Position numbers and translations under genes: made by a program. The notes beneath the pieces were generated by a model. The model saw nothing but the letters and a program-made list of their open reading frames with translations. It had not been told where the DNA came from and ran no database searches. Source: Pseudovirgaria hyperparasitica (Eukaryota; Ascomycota; Dothideomycetes; Acrospermales; Acrospermaceae). Taken from it: 64,000 bases of DNA. Numbering within the stretch: the first letter of the stretch is position 1; the number at the start of each line of letters is the position of its first letter. Location: assembly GCF_010093815.1 (NCBI RefSeq), contig NW_022985565.1, forward strand, positions 273,924 to 337,923. The letters are read 5' to 3'. Of the stretch, positions 33,068 to 44,437 are shown one piece after another.

Positions 33068-36000
33068 AGGTGGAGGTAGGACATTTTGGTATATGGGTTG
33101 AGGGGTGAATGGATAGCGGTAGGAGGGTGGATTTGGTGTTGATGGTGTGGATGATGATGATGGGATACTGGTGGGTGTTGTTCGAGTGGTCTGGTGTTTG
33201 TGATTTCATCAGTGTTTGAACGATTATAGGGCTATGCGGATGATACAGATGGGATTCTGGGATCTCGCTATCCGAATTTCAGAGCACGTACTTCTATTTG
33301 CACAAGCTTGATACAGCTGCTGCATCGAATGCATCGCGTAGCTACTGACATATACCGCATCGGGTACCCATCCACCATCACTCCTTCCACATAGCCAATA
33401 AGGCACCTTCCTCCACGCATTGGAAATCAGTAAGCATTCTGTTAGTCATCATCGAATACCGTCACGGGTGACCCGCCGCCACGGACAAGTTTTGACCCGT
33501 TCTCAGCCTGATGTCCAACCGCTCATAGCATGTCCAGCCTTCAGTCGAGATCGAAGACGATACTGGGATATGGTTGCAGCTTATTGCTGCAACTGCAGAT
33601 CTGCACTTTTTTGGGTGTACTTGGGCGGTTTGCTCAGGGTTCATGATGTCTCAGGAACGTGGGGAGCATATATGGTGGAGAGTGGGTTGTAGGATGTGTG
33701 AGGCTGAGGATGCACACTGAATGGGCTGCTGGGCTGCTGGGGGGATTGGGGGTTTATAGGTGTAGATCACGCATGGTAGTAGGATCATGTTGCTGATGGC
33801 CTGCTCCAGGATCTAAGGAATCGCGGATTTTACACGCCCGTCAGCTCCTATAAGCCATGCGAACTAGACATCATAACAACACAGTCGCAGTATCCGGTAG
33901 TGTAGTTTGGGATCTGTCAGCCGCAGGTGTTTCTCTCTCGTTCATAAGCACATATCACCCGCATATGAGCACATATATTGGTGCTGCATCTCGCTCGTGA
34001 TCTGTTCCAGGATCTCTCCCTAAGCTATGTTAAATGGTCCGGAGCATGCATAGACCAAATCAGCCATGATGAGCTCTGCAGCCTGTCTAGTGCTGTCTCA
34101 GGGGCAAATTTTCTGATAAAAAAAGCACATATTGAACATAATACCAAAGCAGGGTATGGAAGGCTTCAATGTAGTTCAATAGAGTATCGTGTAAACGAGA
34201 ATAGGGGATCTTGCGCCTGTTGAATCCTCGGGAAGAGCAGCACACTTCATGCGGGCCGTTGTGATATGTCACGCATATATCGCCTCTCCATATGCACGTC
34301 GGCTGACGAGTCACAGACCTGTTTGCCTGCGGAAGTCCCAATGTGATACGGAAGAGTGAGGCTGCTCGGACAAATCAAGGGGCTGAAAGGTCTCGCCGCT
34401 GCGAATGGAAGACGTTGTGTGGTATTTCCCACTATGGTAGTGGTTCATGTTGCTCAACAAGCCGCTCGTGTCGCTCTGATATGCAAACTGCGTGGTAACG
34501 CATGCCCGGCATGTCTAATAAGGTAGGCAGACTTCCGTACACGCCTGTAAGCCGTCAGCACCACCACACACCATCAGCTCCTGCCGTCGGACAATCGGGC
34601 AGTAGTAATTATCTGACAGCGATCATAGATAGTCCTAGGACACCACCATCTGCTACTGCGGCACAGGAACGCGCAATCTGATTTCTCAAACTAGCGCGTG
34701 TAATGCGGGGAACGGGAAAGTCGAACGCGTCCTGCGAGCCTAAAAAGTCTCCTAATCTCATGGTTGACGAATATGCCCAGGATGCCGAGGCACAGAACTG
34801 CTTGACCCAGGGAGCTGGAACCATGTCGCGACCAATTTCCCCGGGAGTCTGGCAGGGATCATGCTCGCAGTGTGTAAAAGAAAATATTGACGGTATAGCA
34901 TGTCTGCTTTGACTTTGTTGAAATCCAGTATTAGAGCATCAAAGCAGCAGGTTAGACGAAGGATAGCGTGGACAAACAGCTATTTTCTCCTCACTTTCGC
35001 GCATGCCTTGCAATATGGCCTGCGAAAGACTGCAGTGGTCGTTGAACTGGAGCAACCCGTCCGGGAGGTAATCAGGAGGGTAGGAAATCTAAAGATGGTC
35101 GATCTTAGCTTCGAAGGGTGCATATGCAGCCGAGTGGATGCTATGATAGACATATGCGATGATAAGCTAACCCTTCTTTCTGTCGTGACTGTATTTGCAT
35201 GGGTAATCCTCATTGTCGAGGCTGTCCTGCCTGGCTTCGAAACGTCAAGTGGACCTATGATGACCAAGCGACCTGTGTCAGCCGAAAGATATCCTCGGTG
35301 ATGATAAGGAAGCGGCAGTCAATCTCAACACGATGTACGACAATCGACTAGGTTATGCATTTGTCTAAACAATTGCAATCATGACGCCTTGTTTGCCGCA
35401 TGTAACCAAGGTATATCTGATCTGAGGGAGAATAGCAGCGGGATTCATGGTTATTGGTCTGCTTCCATGAACTAGCAGTGAGTTGTATGAAAGTAGAAAG
35501 TAGAAAGAAGACTAGGATTGGGTCACATTGACGTACGGTGGAAGACGGAATGGGGGCGGCCGCCCGGTAATTCCGGAGCGGCACTTTATTGTCCTTCCCT
35601 ATTGGGTGAATGCGATGCCGCGGAAGAGAAATAGGTACTTGAGCAACACAACTACGTGACGAAAACATCCGCAGGGAAGGACGGCTGCTGCTAGATCGTT
35701 TGTCAGTTGGGCTTGTTATGCTGGGCAGCTGCTCGGATGATAATATGACTGGCTTACATTGATTGTATGCATCGTTCGCACCGTACATGAGAGATCTACG
35801 CAAACTTCGAAGGCAAACAAATGCCCAGCATGCTACAGAGCCTCACATCAGAAATCTTGTTGGCAAAACGTGCGTCAAAGATGACACCAAGGTAGTTTTG
35901 TGTCGACTTATTATGGGTAGAACTGATTGCCCGTCATTGATCGCAACACGGATACGAACAGGCGGCAAGCGTGGTATGAGCACATGTAGGATGTATGCCT

Positions 36001-37540
36001 ACGCCTCACGGCGTGACAAGGGCGTCAACAAGTCCAGAATCTATCTGATCTTCCTCTCGAGGCTGAACCTCAAAGCAGACTTTCGCTGAGAGAATGAGAG
36101 TATGCCTAGATCGCGAAACACAAGCAGTGGCCAATTAGGGGAACCCGTGTAAGGCAAGTTAGATCAGGAGATCCGTTGTCCTGAAGTCTAGTCCTATCTG
36201 CACCAGCCAGAACTTTCAGTAATAGTGATGTTCGTCAGCTTTCCTGGAAGTAGATGACAATACGGTGGATCTGCTTGCTCGCTGGTTTTCCAGGAGATGA
36301 GCACTGTTTCATAAGGTTCATGGTGAGCACGTGCAGAATCCTATGTTGTTGCAGAGTCTCGACTAGGGAAAGTCAAATGCATTCGTGTACGTAGCCAGCC
36401 ATAGCGCTTTACATTCTGAAGGCTTGTGATATCCGGCTTGACTGTACAAGGACAGAAGACTGAATGAATACCGAGACAGACCCAAGTAAAGAAACTTCCC
36501 TGCAATTGGCTGCCCCTAGTCTCAACCTGTTGACTGACTTGCAGGAAAAAGACTCCGTAACGGACGGCAGAGTCGTGGAAAAGGGCGCTTAGAGGATGAC
36601 GGCCAGGGTGAAAAGGCAATACTCTTATCCAATAGAAAAGCCGTGCAGCCGAAATTAGAGGCAAGCCTTTTTTGTGATTGCATCAACCATCACGCTCCGA
36701 ACCGCTGGCTCCGTCTTTTGGCTAGCATCGTCTTTCACTTTATCAGATCGAATCCCACCAGCTCGTGGGGAGTCCCGTGACGCGGATGCGAAAAGATCAC
36801 CTCATACATATACAACATTGGAGTGGAGCGGGATGGTAAGCTACCCTGCGCGGGACGGGCAAGCTTCGGCGAGCGGTGAAGATACGATGACACGTCAGGC
36901 TCCATTAGAGCTGCAAAAATGGAGCGCATGTCATTGATAGAACCCGAGAGCTTTGCAGATGTTTTCAAAGATATTTTCAAGATGACTCTCTCTCCCTGTC
37001 TCTCTAATGTATGCCTTGTGGTATAGCCCAGGAGTGGCAGTGGAAGCGCTGCAAGTGGTTCGATACTGATACTGGTTGGGGAGTCATAATTAGGTAGCCC
37101 ACAGCGCGCAGGAAATCCCGGATATGAGCTTGTTTGGTAGTCTTACGAGCCGGGCTACGCCTGAGTCCCTCTCGAACATACATGTTATTCGAGTTATACC
37201 AGGCTGTCGCGCAGTCATAGAGGAGCCCTATGCGACAGACAGCTTTGAAAGTGGGGGTCATAGAGCCAAACCCCGGCCGCGACTCTCAGCCCAACGTCGC
37301 TAAAAGACCATGCAGCGGAAGTGGGTGGTAGAGTAATAAGAACCTAGGGAGAGAGTGTGTGTAAGAGAGGGAGAGAGAGAAGGGGGGGGGGGTGTACCGA
37401 TCAAGGAGGGGGCTGGGAAAGAGAAAATTGAGGGTTGAGCGAACCACACACAGCCCGGCCAGGCAGCGCGTTGATGGCCGAAAGCACGGACGAGGCGGAG
37501 GCCAATTGAAATACTTTGCAGCTCCCAATCATTGCTGTTC
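33068..37540. other. Gene-poor stretch before the hapB leader
   Basis: About 4.5 kb with only short unrelated frames on both strands. I see no conserved protein, tRNA or repeat array apart from a GA/G run at about 37360-37391. One T-arm-like string near 36745 has no tRNA around it. Regulatory or decayed sequence is possible but not shown. Confidence 0.5.
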
Positions 37541-39345
37541 TCTTCTTCCCCAGCTCCCCAGTTTCCAACTGTTTCGTCCAACCACTCCATCGTGATCGTC
37601 GCTAGCTCCATTCCACCAAGCAAGCAGCACGACTCTCCTTCAGCCAAACATATCTCGACGTTCACCATATCAGCCAGTCCCAGTCGAACAACGTGAAGCA
37701 GCCTGAAGCTTGAAGCCTGGAGCCTGGAGCAAGCGTCTCGTTCGCAAGGACCTCTCGCAGAACAGGAAACCCTCACTCGCTACTACACCCTCACCTCCAG
37801 ATCACGCGCCTCAAAACAAGCCTCTCTCTCTCTCTCTCGAGACACTACTGTACATCCAAGTCTCGTGACCGTCACTGTCTGCGGTCTCCGCTTTGAGTAA
37901 GCAAACCACTCCCTTGCTCTTCGAACGCGTCCTCGACCTTCTCGACAGTAGTCAGTCACAACACGCTGAGGCTGTTTTGGCTGTCCTGTCTTTCTCACTT
38001 GTCGCGCCTAGAAGGGTTAATACTGCCAGCATCACAGCTGTGTGTACCCGCTCAGTTGTGAGCCCTTGTTTCACTATTTCGCGCGCGCGCCACGCAACTA
38101 CTGACTGAAGCCAAGTTTTGGTACTGACTGCCGCTTATTCAGCTTCCTGCCAGGCCAGCCCACCATCAACTACCACTACACACACACCACCACCACCATT
38201 ACGCCCAGCGCGCTGCTACTCCATCGCATGTCGCGTCGCAAGCCGGCTGCTTGATATTATCTCATCTCTCACAGTCTCTATACAGACTTCACTCATCTCG
38301 TCCTCAATCTAGCTGTCGCATTGGCCAACGTCATCCGGCGACGCTGACGGCACAGCAAAACTGCGGCGAGGCGACGACTCACGAGCGCATTAACGCGGTA
38401 AGGGCCCTCGTCCGGCATGCAATGCCAACGCATCACCTCCAATCGCCGTCTCCGCCTGCGCCAGCGCATGGCCATTTCCCTCCCCACCTCCGTCTCAATT
38501 GCTTCTTACTCGCTGTATCTGACCTTTCTAACGAGTCTTTGCTGTTCTTCCAGAAACCGGTATAATCATTCATCGCTTCTACTGGCCCTTTCCTCCGACG
38601 CTCCTTCATAACCCCACAATCCACCATTCCTCCCTCAGACGCGCATTGCCTTCTCTCCGGTGAGCACTTCCCTGGCGCACCGCCTCAAATCATCTCTGTG
38701 CGCATAGTTGACGAAATAGAGTTGACTTGACCCTAGCTGGCCTCCGCCAGTCAAGCTGCCCGCTCACATTACCACTATCAGAGCCGCCTCATCGTCGCTG
38801 GCCACCCAATTGACAACGCATCATCCTTCGTACCGCGAATACTAGCTCTACCTCCAAACGTTGAGGCCTGACAGCACTGCCCAGCGCAATCACGAAGTCT
38901 AGAAGTCACCGGTCCTGGCATTGTCGCGCCCAAAGATAGCACAAACATAATAGCTGACTTGCGCGCGTCGAATCCTCATCTAACTAGGTGTGTATCCTGC
39001 TGAGAAGAATCCAAGACCTGTTATTGGAGGCAACAACTGACCTGAACTTAGCACGAGCTACATCCATCCGCCACTAGTCTTTGACCATCGACTCAGGTTA
39101 CGGGACTTATCGCATCCTCTGTACCCTGCCTGTATTGCAAGCGACCGAAGCTCAATCTCCCAATCGCGTACGCGTACCTCGTCGAAGGCCTATCACTCGC
39201 CCACCTTGCGGAAGCTATAGTGCTGAGCCGTATATCAATACTGGTTACAAAGAGTCTGATAGAGAGCTACATCTGAACGCGTCATTAAGTCGCCGCGCGA
39301 CTCACTGCATACATCTGTCTACACATCTGTTGCACTCGCGCAATC
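37541..39345 (+). promoter_or_regulatory. Probable promoter and long 5' leader of hapB
   Basis: The plus strand is pyrimidine-rich over most of this stretch, including a (CT)n run at about 37822-37839, as is typical of fungal leaders. A good intron pattern lies at 38988-39051 (donor GTGTGT, branch CAACTGAC, acceptor CTTAG), so the leader may be spliced. An upstream frame starting ATG at 38417 runs 64 codons to 38611 and might dampen translation. The real transcription start is unknown. Confidence 0.4.
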
Positions 39346-40410
39346 ATGACTGAATACGCGCCTCCATATCAGCAGAACCATCACGGTCATGCTCCCTCAC
39401 ACATGCAAAGCTACCCCTCCGCACAACAGAACCCTGTACCGGGGAGCGCCTCCATAACATCACCGACCCAACAAGGGCAAATGCATCAGCCCTTCAACCA
39501 GACATCGCCTATACTCCCCTCACAGGGACACAACTATTCACAAGGAGGGCATCAAAATCCACAGAGTCACCAGGTACACCAACCAATGGCATACCAATAT
39601 GGCGTACACTCAGCCATTTATAATCATAACATGTCGCCCACCCAAGCTCAACAGATGGCGACCGCAGCAGCAGCAGGGCCACAGTATTATCCCATGGGCG
39701 ATCAATCGATACAAGGTCAAATGAGCCAAGATCCCCGCGCATCGCCACGCATTGGAGTAAATAAGGATTCTCGTGGCCCTCCTCGATCGCCTACACAAGG
39801 CTCCGGTCCCATGGGCCAGCCCGGTATACAGTCGCAGGTTCAGATGCCTCCACAGCGTCGCGTAAGTACACAGTTGACCAGCCCTGCTGTGCAGCAGCCT
39901 CCACAAGCAGTCATGGGACATGGAGCTCGTCCGGCTGTCCCGGCGCCGATGCCTCAGCAACAGCCCCAGCAGCCTCAGCAATCACCCGAAATGGTATCGG
40001 GGGGCGCGGAAGAGTCCCCTCTCTACGTGAATGCCAAACAATTCCATCGTATTCTTAAACGACGCATGGCAAGACAGAAACTCGAGGACCAACTCAGACT
40101 GACGTCGAAGGGTCGGAAACCTTACCTTCACGAGTCCCGGCATAATCACGCCATGCGACGACCCCGTGGCCCTGGCGGGCGCTTCTTGACAGCTGATGAA
40201 GTGGCGGCTATGGAAGCGAACGGCACACTGCCTACCGATGATGGGCCCGACAACAAGGAGAACACACCAGCAAAGCGATCGAAGCCACAGCAGGGTTCAG
40301 CCAAGAGGAAAGCTGACGGAGAAGCGAAAGGCACTCTCGCGAAGAAATCGAAAAAGGCCAGCGAGAGTGCAGAGGAAGAGGAGGAAGACGAGGACGAAGA
40401 TGACGATTGA
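39346..40410 (+). CDS. hapB: CCAAT-binding complex subunit HapB (NF-YA, Hap2)
   Basis: One open exon of 354 residues from ATG 39346 ([17 protein letters not shown]). The N-terminal 215 residues are rich in Gln, Pro, Ser and His, as in other NF-YA proteins. The conserved core lies at about 222-280: [20 protein letters not shown], the helix that binds the NF-YB/NF-YC dimer, then a linker and [20 protein letters not shown], the helix and loop that insert into the minor groove at CCAAT. The tail has basic nuclear-localisation-like stretches and ends in an acidic run of about 15 residues. In filamentous fungi HapB with HapC and HapE binds CCAAT in the nucleus and, with HapX, controls iron and redox genes. 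Core residues are intact. No intron is seen in the coding part. Confidence 0.96.
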   Translation: MTEYAPPYQQNHHGHAPSHMQSYPSAQQNPVPGSASITSPTQQGQMHQPFNQTSPILPSQGHNYSQGGHQNPQSHQVHQPMAYQYGVHSAIYNHNMSPTQAQQMATAAAAGPQYYPMGDQSIQGQMSQDPRASPRIGVNKDSRGPPRSPTQGSGPMGQPGIQSQVQMPPQRRVSTQLTSPAVQQPPQAVMGHGARPAVPAPMPQQQPQQPQQSPEMVSGGAEESPLYVNAKQFHRILKRRMARQKLEDQLRLTSKGRKPYLHESRHNHAMRRPRGPGGRFLTADEVAAMEANGTLPTDDGPDNKENTPAKRSKPQQGSAKRKADGEAKGTLAKKSKKASESAEEEEEDEDEDDD

Positions 40411-41705
40411 TCTGATCGTACAGGTTTTGGAACCTCGTCGTCTTGAAGTCTACTCCTTGTCTGCATCATATTTACACCATAATGAGGTCACGAAGCGCAA
40501 CTTGCTACATGCTTTGTTCTACGTCGTCCGGCGATCAGAATGTATCCCCACTTTACTTTCAGCTCGGCAGGTGCACTGATTCCATATACCCGGAATGCAG
40601 TGACCCATAACCTGGCCTCTCACGATGTCATTACCGGGCTGATCTCTCCATTGGTGTCATCGTTACGAATTTCCTTCCAAACTCACGACACGTGGAACTT
40701 TCCGAGATACCAACAGGCATTGGGACGGACTATGGCATTGGCATGGGCTTGGACTGATTGAGCGCGCATTAGAAGGACTTTCCCCCACCGGAACATGTGA
40801 AATTCTGAATTCTCCTGGAAATGCATCTGACACAAACTGTTCTTATCACATTCGCTCATACCTCGTTTCCTCATGTTACGTGCCCCCTCTTCTCATCAAC
40901 CGAGCGGTTGAGGAAGCAAGGGCGGAGGAGCGCTATCAAATGATTTATGAAATACGCGGGTCTTCCACATCTATACGAGGTGCTTGAAATCACCTAGATT
41001 GGTCAATCGCATCAAGAAAAAATATTTTGACATTCTTTTACGACTCTGGATACGGAAATACATTTTGTGCTGGGTCGTTGACTATGTTTGATGATGGAGG
41101 AACGAGCTGTGTAATATACCCCAATGTCACGTCAAGTTGAAATTTGAGATATCTGTGACAGATAGTAGTGTACGAAGGCCAAATGATCCAGTGGATCTAG
41201 CTGACTAGAAATTGTGAGAAGCTGTGCACATGACGGATGTCCTCATCGTGAAACTTGGTGAAACTTGTTATTGCTGATTATTGCTGATTAAACGCTGCTT
41301 TTCGAGACGACCGAACAACGCATCCTAGAGGTAGATTCCTTTTTGGGATATTCTTTGCTTTGGTCACTCGATTGAAATAATATCGCCGGTGGGTCCGGCA
41401 AACAGTATCGTGTGTCATAGAATTCGATACGTCCTTGAACGTACAATAGAGCTTTACTTCATACGAGGATGACTTGCACTCATTATATGTTTTACGCAGG
41501 CTGAGTGGTGTTGTTGAGTGCAAGCGTACCTAGGTAAGGTCATAAACTTCTTAGTCAGCGTACACCTCCGACCTCCGACCAAGGTTTTTAGCATTGTCCA
41601 GTCCACAACTTAGAGCTTGAAAACCATCCTCAAATTCGGGTGTACACGGCGAACAGGCTATTCCAAGGCCTCAATTCCGCTGTACCAGCCTCTACCTATC
41701 ACAAT
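40411..41705. other. Spacer between hapB and the mitoribosomal gene
   Basis: Tandem intergenic region of about 1.3 kb holding the 3' end of hapB transcripts and the promoter of the next gene. No gene or repeat cluster is seen. Confidence 0.5.
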
Positions 41706-42572
41706 ATGCTGTCCAGAGCAATACGGCGTTCCCTCCTGGAGCCAGCGACCGCCGCGCTCCCACCAACCTTCCTCCTCCCCTTCCGCGCCCATCTCTCAAC
41801 CCAACCGCACAGCACCAGCACAACATCAACCGACCCATCAACCCTCTCATCGCCACTCCACAGCGGCAAAAATGCCGCCAGCGCATCCTCCGCAAAAGCA
41901 ACCGCCCGCAACAATGAGCGTCTCGGACCCCTAGCCGACGGCTCACAAGGCATCTCAGTCCCCAGGACCACCCTACCACTACCATCATCCACACCCACAC
42001 AGCGCAGCAGCACTGTAGATCTACACGAGTCCATCCACTCCATGCTCCCCTTGCTACGCGCCCAACCGCCGTACTACATCCAGGTGCAGATCCACGGCAA
42101 GAACTACCTGCTCACGGCCGGCGACGAGCTGCGTCTGCCGTTCCTGATGCCAGATGTGTCGCCCGGCGACGTGCTGCGGCTGAACCGCGCGACGCACATT
42201 GGCTCGCGGGATTTCACGCTGCGGGCTGCGGCGAGCAAAAAGGGGACGCGGGTCGCGCCGAAGGTGACGCGGTATCTGGACGAGCGGTTGTTTGTGTGTC
42301 GGGCTACGGTGATGGGGGTGGATAGCGAGCCGATGCGGTTTCTGGAGAAGACGAAGAGGAGGCAGAGGCATGTTAAGACGGTGAAGAGTAAGCATCGGTT
42401 CACGGTGCTGCGGATTGGGGAGGTTACGGTCAAGTCGGTGGAGGATGCTGAGCGGGCGAATGCGGAGGAGCCGTTGAGTGGTGATTCGATCTTTGGGATG
42501 GAGGAGGATGTTGATGATGTGCAGCAGACTGTGGTGGAAATGAATCAGAGGAATGGGAGATCGGCTATTTAA
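41706..42572 (+). CDS. mrpl49: Mitochondrial large-subunit ribosomal protein bL21m
   Basis: One exon of 288 residues from ATG 41706 (MLSRAIRRSLLEPATAALPP). The start is basic and hydrophobic with no acidic residues, typical of a mitochondrial presequence, followed by a Ser/Thr-rich stretch. From about residue 120 the bL21 fold is seen: YYIQVQIHGKNYLLTAGDEL, PFLMPDVSPGDVLRLNRA, IGSRDFTL, then RLFVCRATVMGVDSEPMRF and KTKRRQRHVKTVKSKHRFTV followed by LRIGEV. The HVKTVKSKHRFT segment is a hallmark of bL21. In yeast the homologue Mrpl49 belongs to the 54S subunit in the mitochondrial matrix. An acidic tail of about 35 residues is an extension. It converges on csn4 with about 216 bp between the stops. 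Confidence 0.92.
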   Translation: MLSRAIRRSLLEPATAALPPTFLLPFRAHLSTQPHSTSTTSTDPSTLSSPLHSGKNAASASSAKATARNNERLGPLADGSQGISVPRTTLPLPSSTPTQRSSTVDLHESIHSMLPLLRAQPPYYIQVQIHGKNYLLTAGDELRLPFLMPDVSPGDVLRLNRATHIGSRDFTLRAAASKKGTRVAPKVTRYLDERLFVCRATVMGVDSEPMRFLEKTKRRQRHVKTVKSKHRFTVLRIGEVTVKSVEDAERANAEEPLSGDSIFGMEEDVDDVQQTVVEMNQRNGRSAI

Positions 42573-42788
42573 GAACCTGGACGTGCGGATGTATAAATTG
42601 TATTATATGGTACAATGCCAGTAGAATACCACCACGAGGTTGCATTACTGCAGCGTTGACCTCGATTCTTTTGTGTATGATTTGAGTACCAGTGTTGCTT
42701 TGTATCCTGTTCTATTTCGACACTCGCCCGTGACCCTATCCCCTGAAGCGCCTTTCGCTATGCTGTATATGAAAAATGCGGCCTTTTA

Positions 42789-44096
42789 TCAATGTGCCAT
42801 GTTTTCCTCGTAAAACTCCTGTACTGTGGTCAATATTTGGTAGCTTATAACGACAGCCATGGTACGTACAGGTTGCCGATTTTGAATCAACGTCGTAATT
42901 TTCTCGACCTCTTCCGCCAAGCTCTGCACATTGGCGTCCCATTTTCGAACCTCCTTGCCTACAGCACGTTCAGCGTGCTTGGTCTTTCTTTCTCCACTGC
43001 CTTCGCCTTCGAAGAAAATGAATCTGTCAATCTGATCAATGTACCCTGCCAAGCGGCCTTGCTCTATCATCTGCGCCGCATAACTCTCCGCACGCTCTGC
43101 GTTTACGCCGAGAAGCACCCCAAGCTCATCGAATCCGATATTGCTGTATAGCCGAGATGCAGCCAGGAGGTTGTGCTCCAGGACAGCCTTCTCGAGCACA
43201 GTCGAGCCATCCGCGGTTTTGGCGAGCTGGTGCTGTTCTAGCGTCGTCTCGAAGGCCTTGACTTGTTCCGGAGAGAGAATCCGGTCCAGGAAAATCTTTT
43301 CTAGGATGCCAAACTGCTCGATTGTCGAGGCGCGCTCGTCCTTGTACAGCCGGGCCAGCGTCTTCGCCCGCGTGGGTCCAGCAGGAGCAAGGACGGCACA
43401 GGTGATGGCCTTGCCGAGCACCATGAGCCGTTCGGCCTCATCGACGTCGGCCTCGAAGCTGACGCCGTGATACGATGCGCTGGCCTCGAGGAACTGGCGC
43501 TGCGAGTCCAAAATGCGGGCCTGGCTGAGCTGGAACATGAGCTTCGTCGCCTTGTCCTGCACGTGGAAGAGGACGTTCTTCACGTGGTTCAGGTACGACA
43601 TGGCGTTTGTGGGGTCGTCGTCCTCCAAGTAGCATCGCACAATCCTGATCCATATCTGTGCCTTGTCGTCGTCGGAGATGGCGCGCTGCGAGGAGTCCAG
43701 CGTGATGGTTTGGAGCACCTTGGCAGCGCCGGAGTAGTCCTCGAGCTCCTGGTATGCGTCTGAGAGCGACTCTTTGATCTTTGTGTCTTGTTCTTCGAAG
43801 GAGACGACGCGGGGTTGCAGTATCTCGAGCACGCGGGTGCCTACTTCGATCTTTGTGTTTGCATCTTGTAGATTGCGGTATTCCTCGACGAAGGAGGCTA
43901 GGAGCGGTCGCGAGGTCACGATGCCATTGGAGTCGCCCAGTATTGATTCGGCGTATGCGATTAGGTTCGGGCCCAGGTGCTCGTCTGATGTGGTGGAAAC
44001 GATCTTGGAGAGCAGTGTGTTGTATCTCGTCGGTCTAGAATTCGCGGGAGAGTCTTCGAGCTGGAGGAGGGCTTCGAGGACTTCTGGAGCAGACAT
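42789..44096 (-). CDS. csn4: COP9 signalosome subunit 4
   Basis: Start ATG at 44096 (MSAPEVLEALLQLEDSP), stop TGA at 42789-42791. The unspliced frame gives 435 residues. Helical repeats dominate the first 200 (AYQELEDYSGAAKVLQTI, IRIVRCYLEDDDPTNAMSYL); the PCI domain spans about 200-365, with VLEHNLLAASRLYSNI, FDELGVLLGVNAERAE and MIEQGRLAGYIDQID, all typical of CSN4. The C-terminal helix holds VQSLAEEVEKITTLI. CSN4 is part of the eight-subunit nuclear complex that removes Nedd8 from cullins; in fungi it governs development and light responses. A stop-free 51-nt intron (42819-42869, donor GTACGT, acceptor CAG) near the end would shorten the product to 418 residues ending NRQPEFYEENMAH; I think the spliced form more likely. 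Divergent from tfg2 with 341 bp between ATGs. Confidence 0.93.
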   Translation of the reverse strand: MSAPEVLEALLQLEDSPANSRPTRYNTLLSKIVSTTSDEHLGPNLIAYAESILGDSNGIVTSRPLLASFVEEYRNLQDANTKIEVGTRVLEILQPRVVSFEEQDTKIKESLSDAYQELEDYSGAAKVLQTITLDSSQRAISDDDKAQIWIRIVRCYLEDDDPTNAMSYLNHVKNVLFHVQDKATKLMFQLSQARILDSQRQFLEASASYHGVSFEADVDEAERLMVLGKAITCAVLAPAGPTRAKTLARLYKDERASTIEQFGILEKIFLDRILSPEQVKAFETTLEQHQLAKTADGSTVLEKAVLEHNLLAASRLYSNIGFDELGVLLGVNAERAESYAAQMIEQGRLAGYIDQIDRFIFFEGEGSGERKTKHAERAVGKEVRKWDANVQSLAEEVEKITTLIQNRQPVRTMAVVISYQILTTVQEFYEENMAH

Positions 44097-44437
44097 TGTG
44101 GGTTGTAATGCCACTTTGGGTGTCTTCGATATGGAATCTTCAAAGAAAAGTTGTTGGCTTATATGGGAAGTGTCGTTTAGAGCTCTAGGCAGCTCGCCGG
44201 CGCTTGGTGCAGCCAGGTGGGGTCAAACTAGGTTACTCAGGCGCGGCAGCTGCGCCGTGCTCGGCCATGGATCCGTATAAGCTTGTCCAGACCTGCTTCC
44301 CATTTACAGGGCGAAACAACGTTTGCGCCTCTCTACACAGTTCGATTCACAGCATCTTCTTCAACCAGATCACACTAGAGACAGTTACAGACACATCCAC
44401 TCGAGCTCTTGGAACTTTTATATCGTTGTCGCTCGTC
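44097..44437. promoter_or_regulatory. Bidirectional promoter of csn4 and tfg2
   Basis: The start codons of csn4 and the TFIIF-beta gene face away with 341 bp between them. An in-frame ATG at 44267 on the plus strand would extend TFIIF-beta by 57 residues, but the added part has no similarity to the usual start of the family. No TATA box is obvious. Confidence 0.5.

Noticed and set aside
32650-33209. Minus-strand Pro/Ser/His-rich frames opposite the hypothetical membrane protein
   Set aside because: Reverse translations of the Gly/Arg-rich stretch; the plus frame has a membrane helix and more balanced text.
36735-36775. String like a tRNA T arm (TCGAATCCCACC)
   Set aside because: No matching T stem, anticodon arm or acceptor stem can be formed around it.
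38417-38611. 64-codon frame in the hapB leader as a gene
   Set aside because: No family and leader-like composition; kept only as a possible upstream frame.
44267-44437. 57-residue N-terminal extension of TFIIF beta from an upstream in-frame ATG
   Set aside because: The extension is unlike any Tfg2 start and lies in the promoter shared with csn4; ATG 44438 fits the family.
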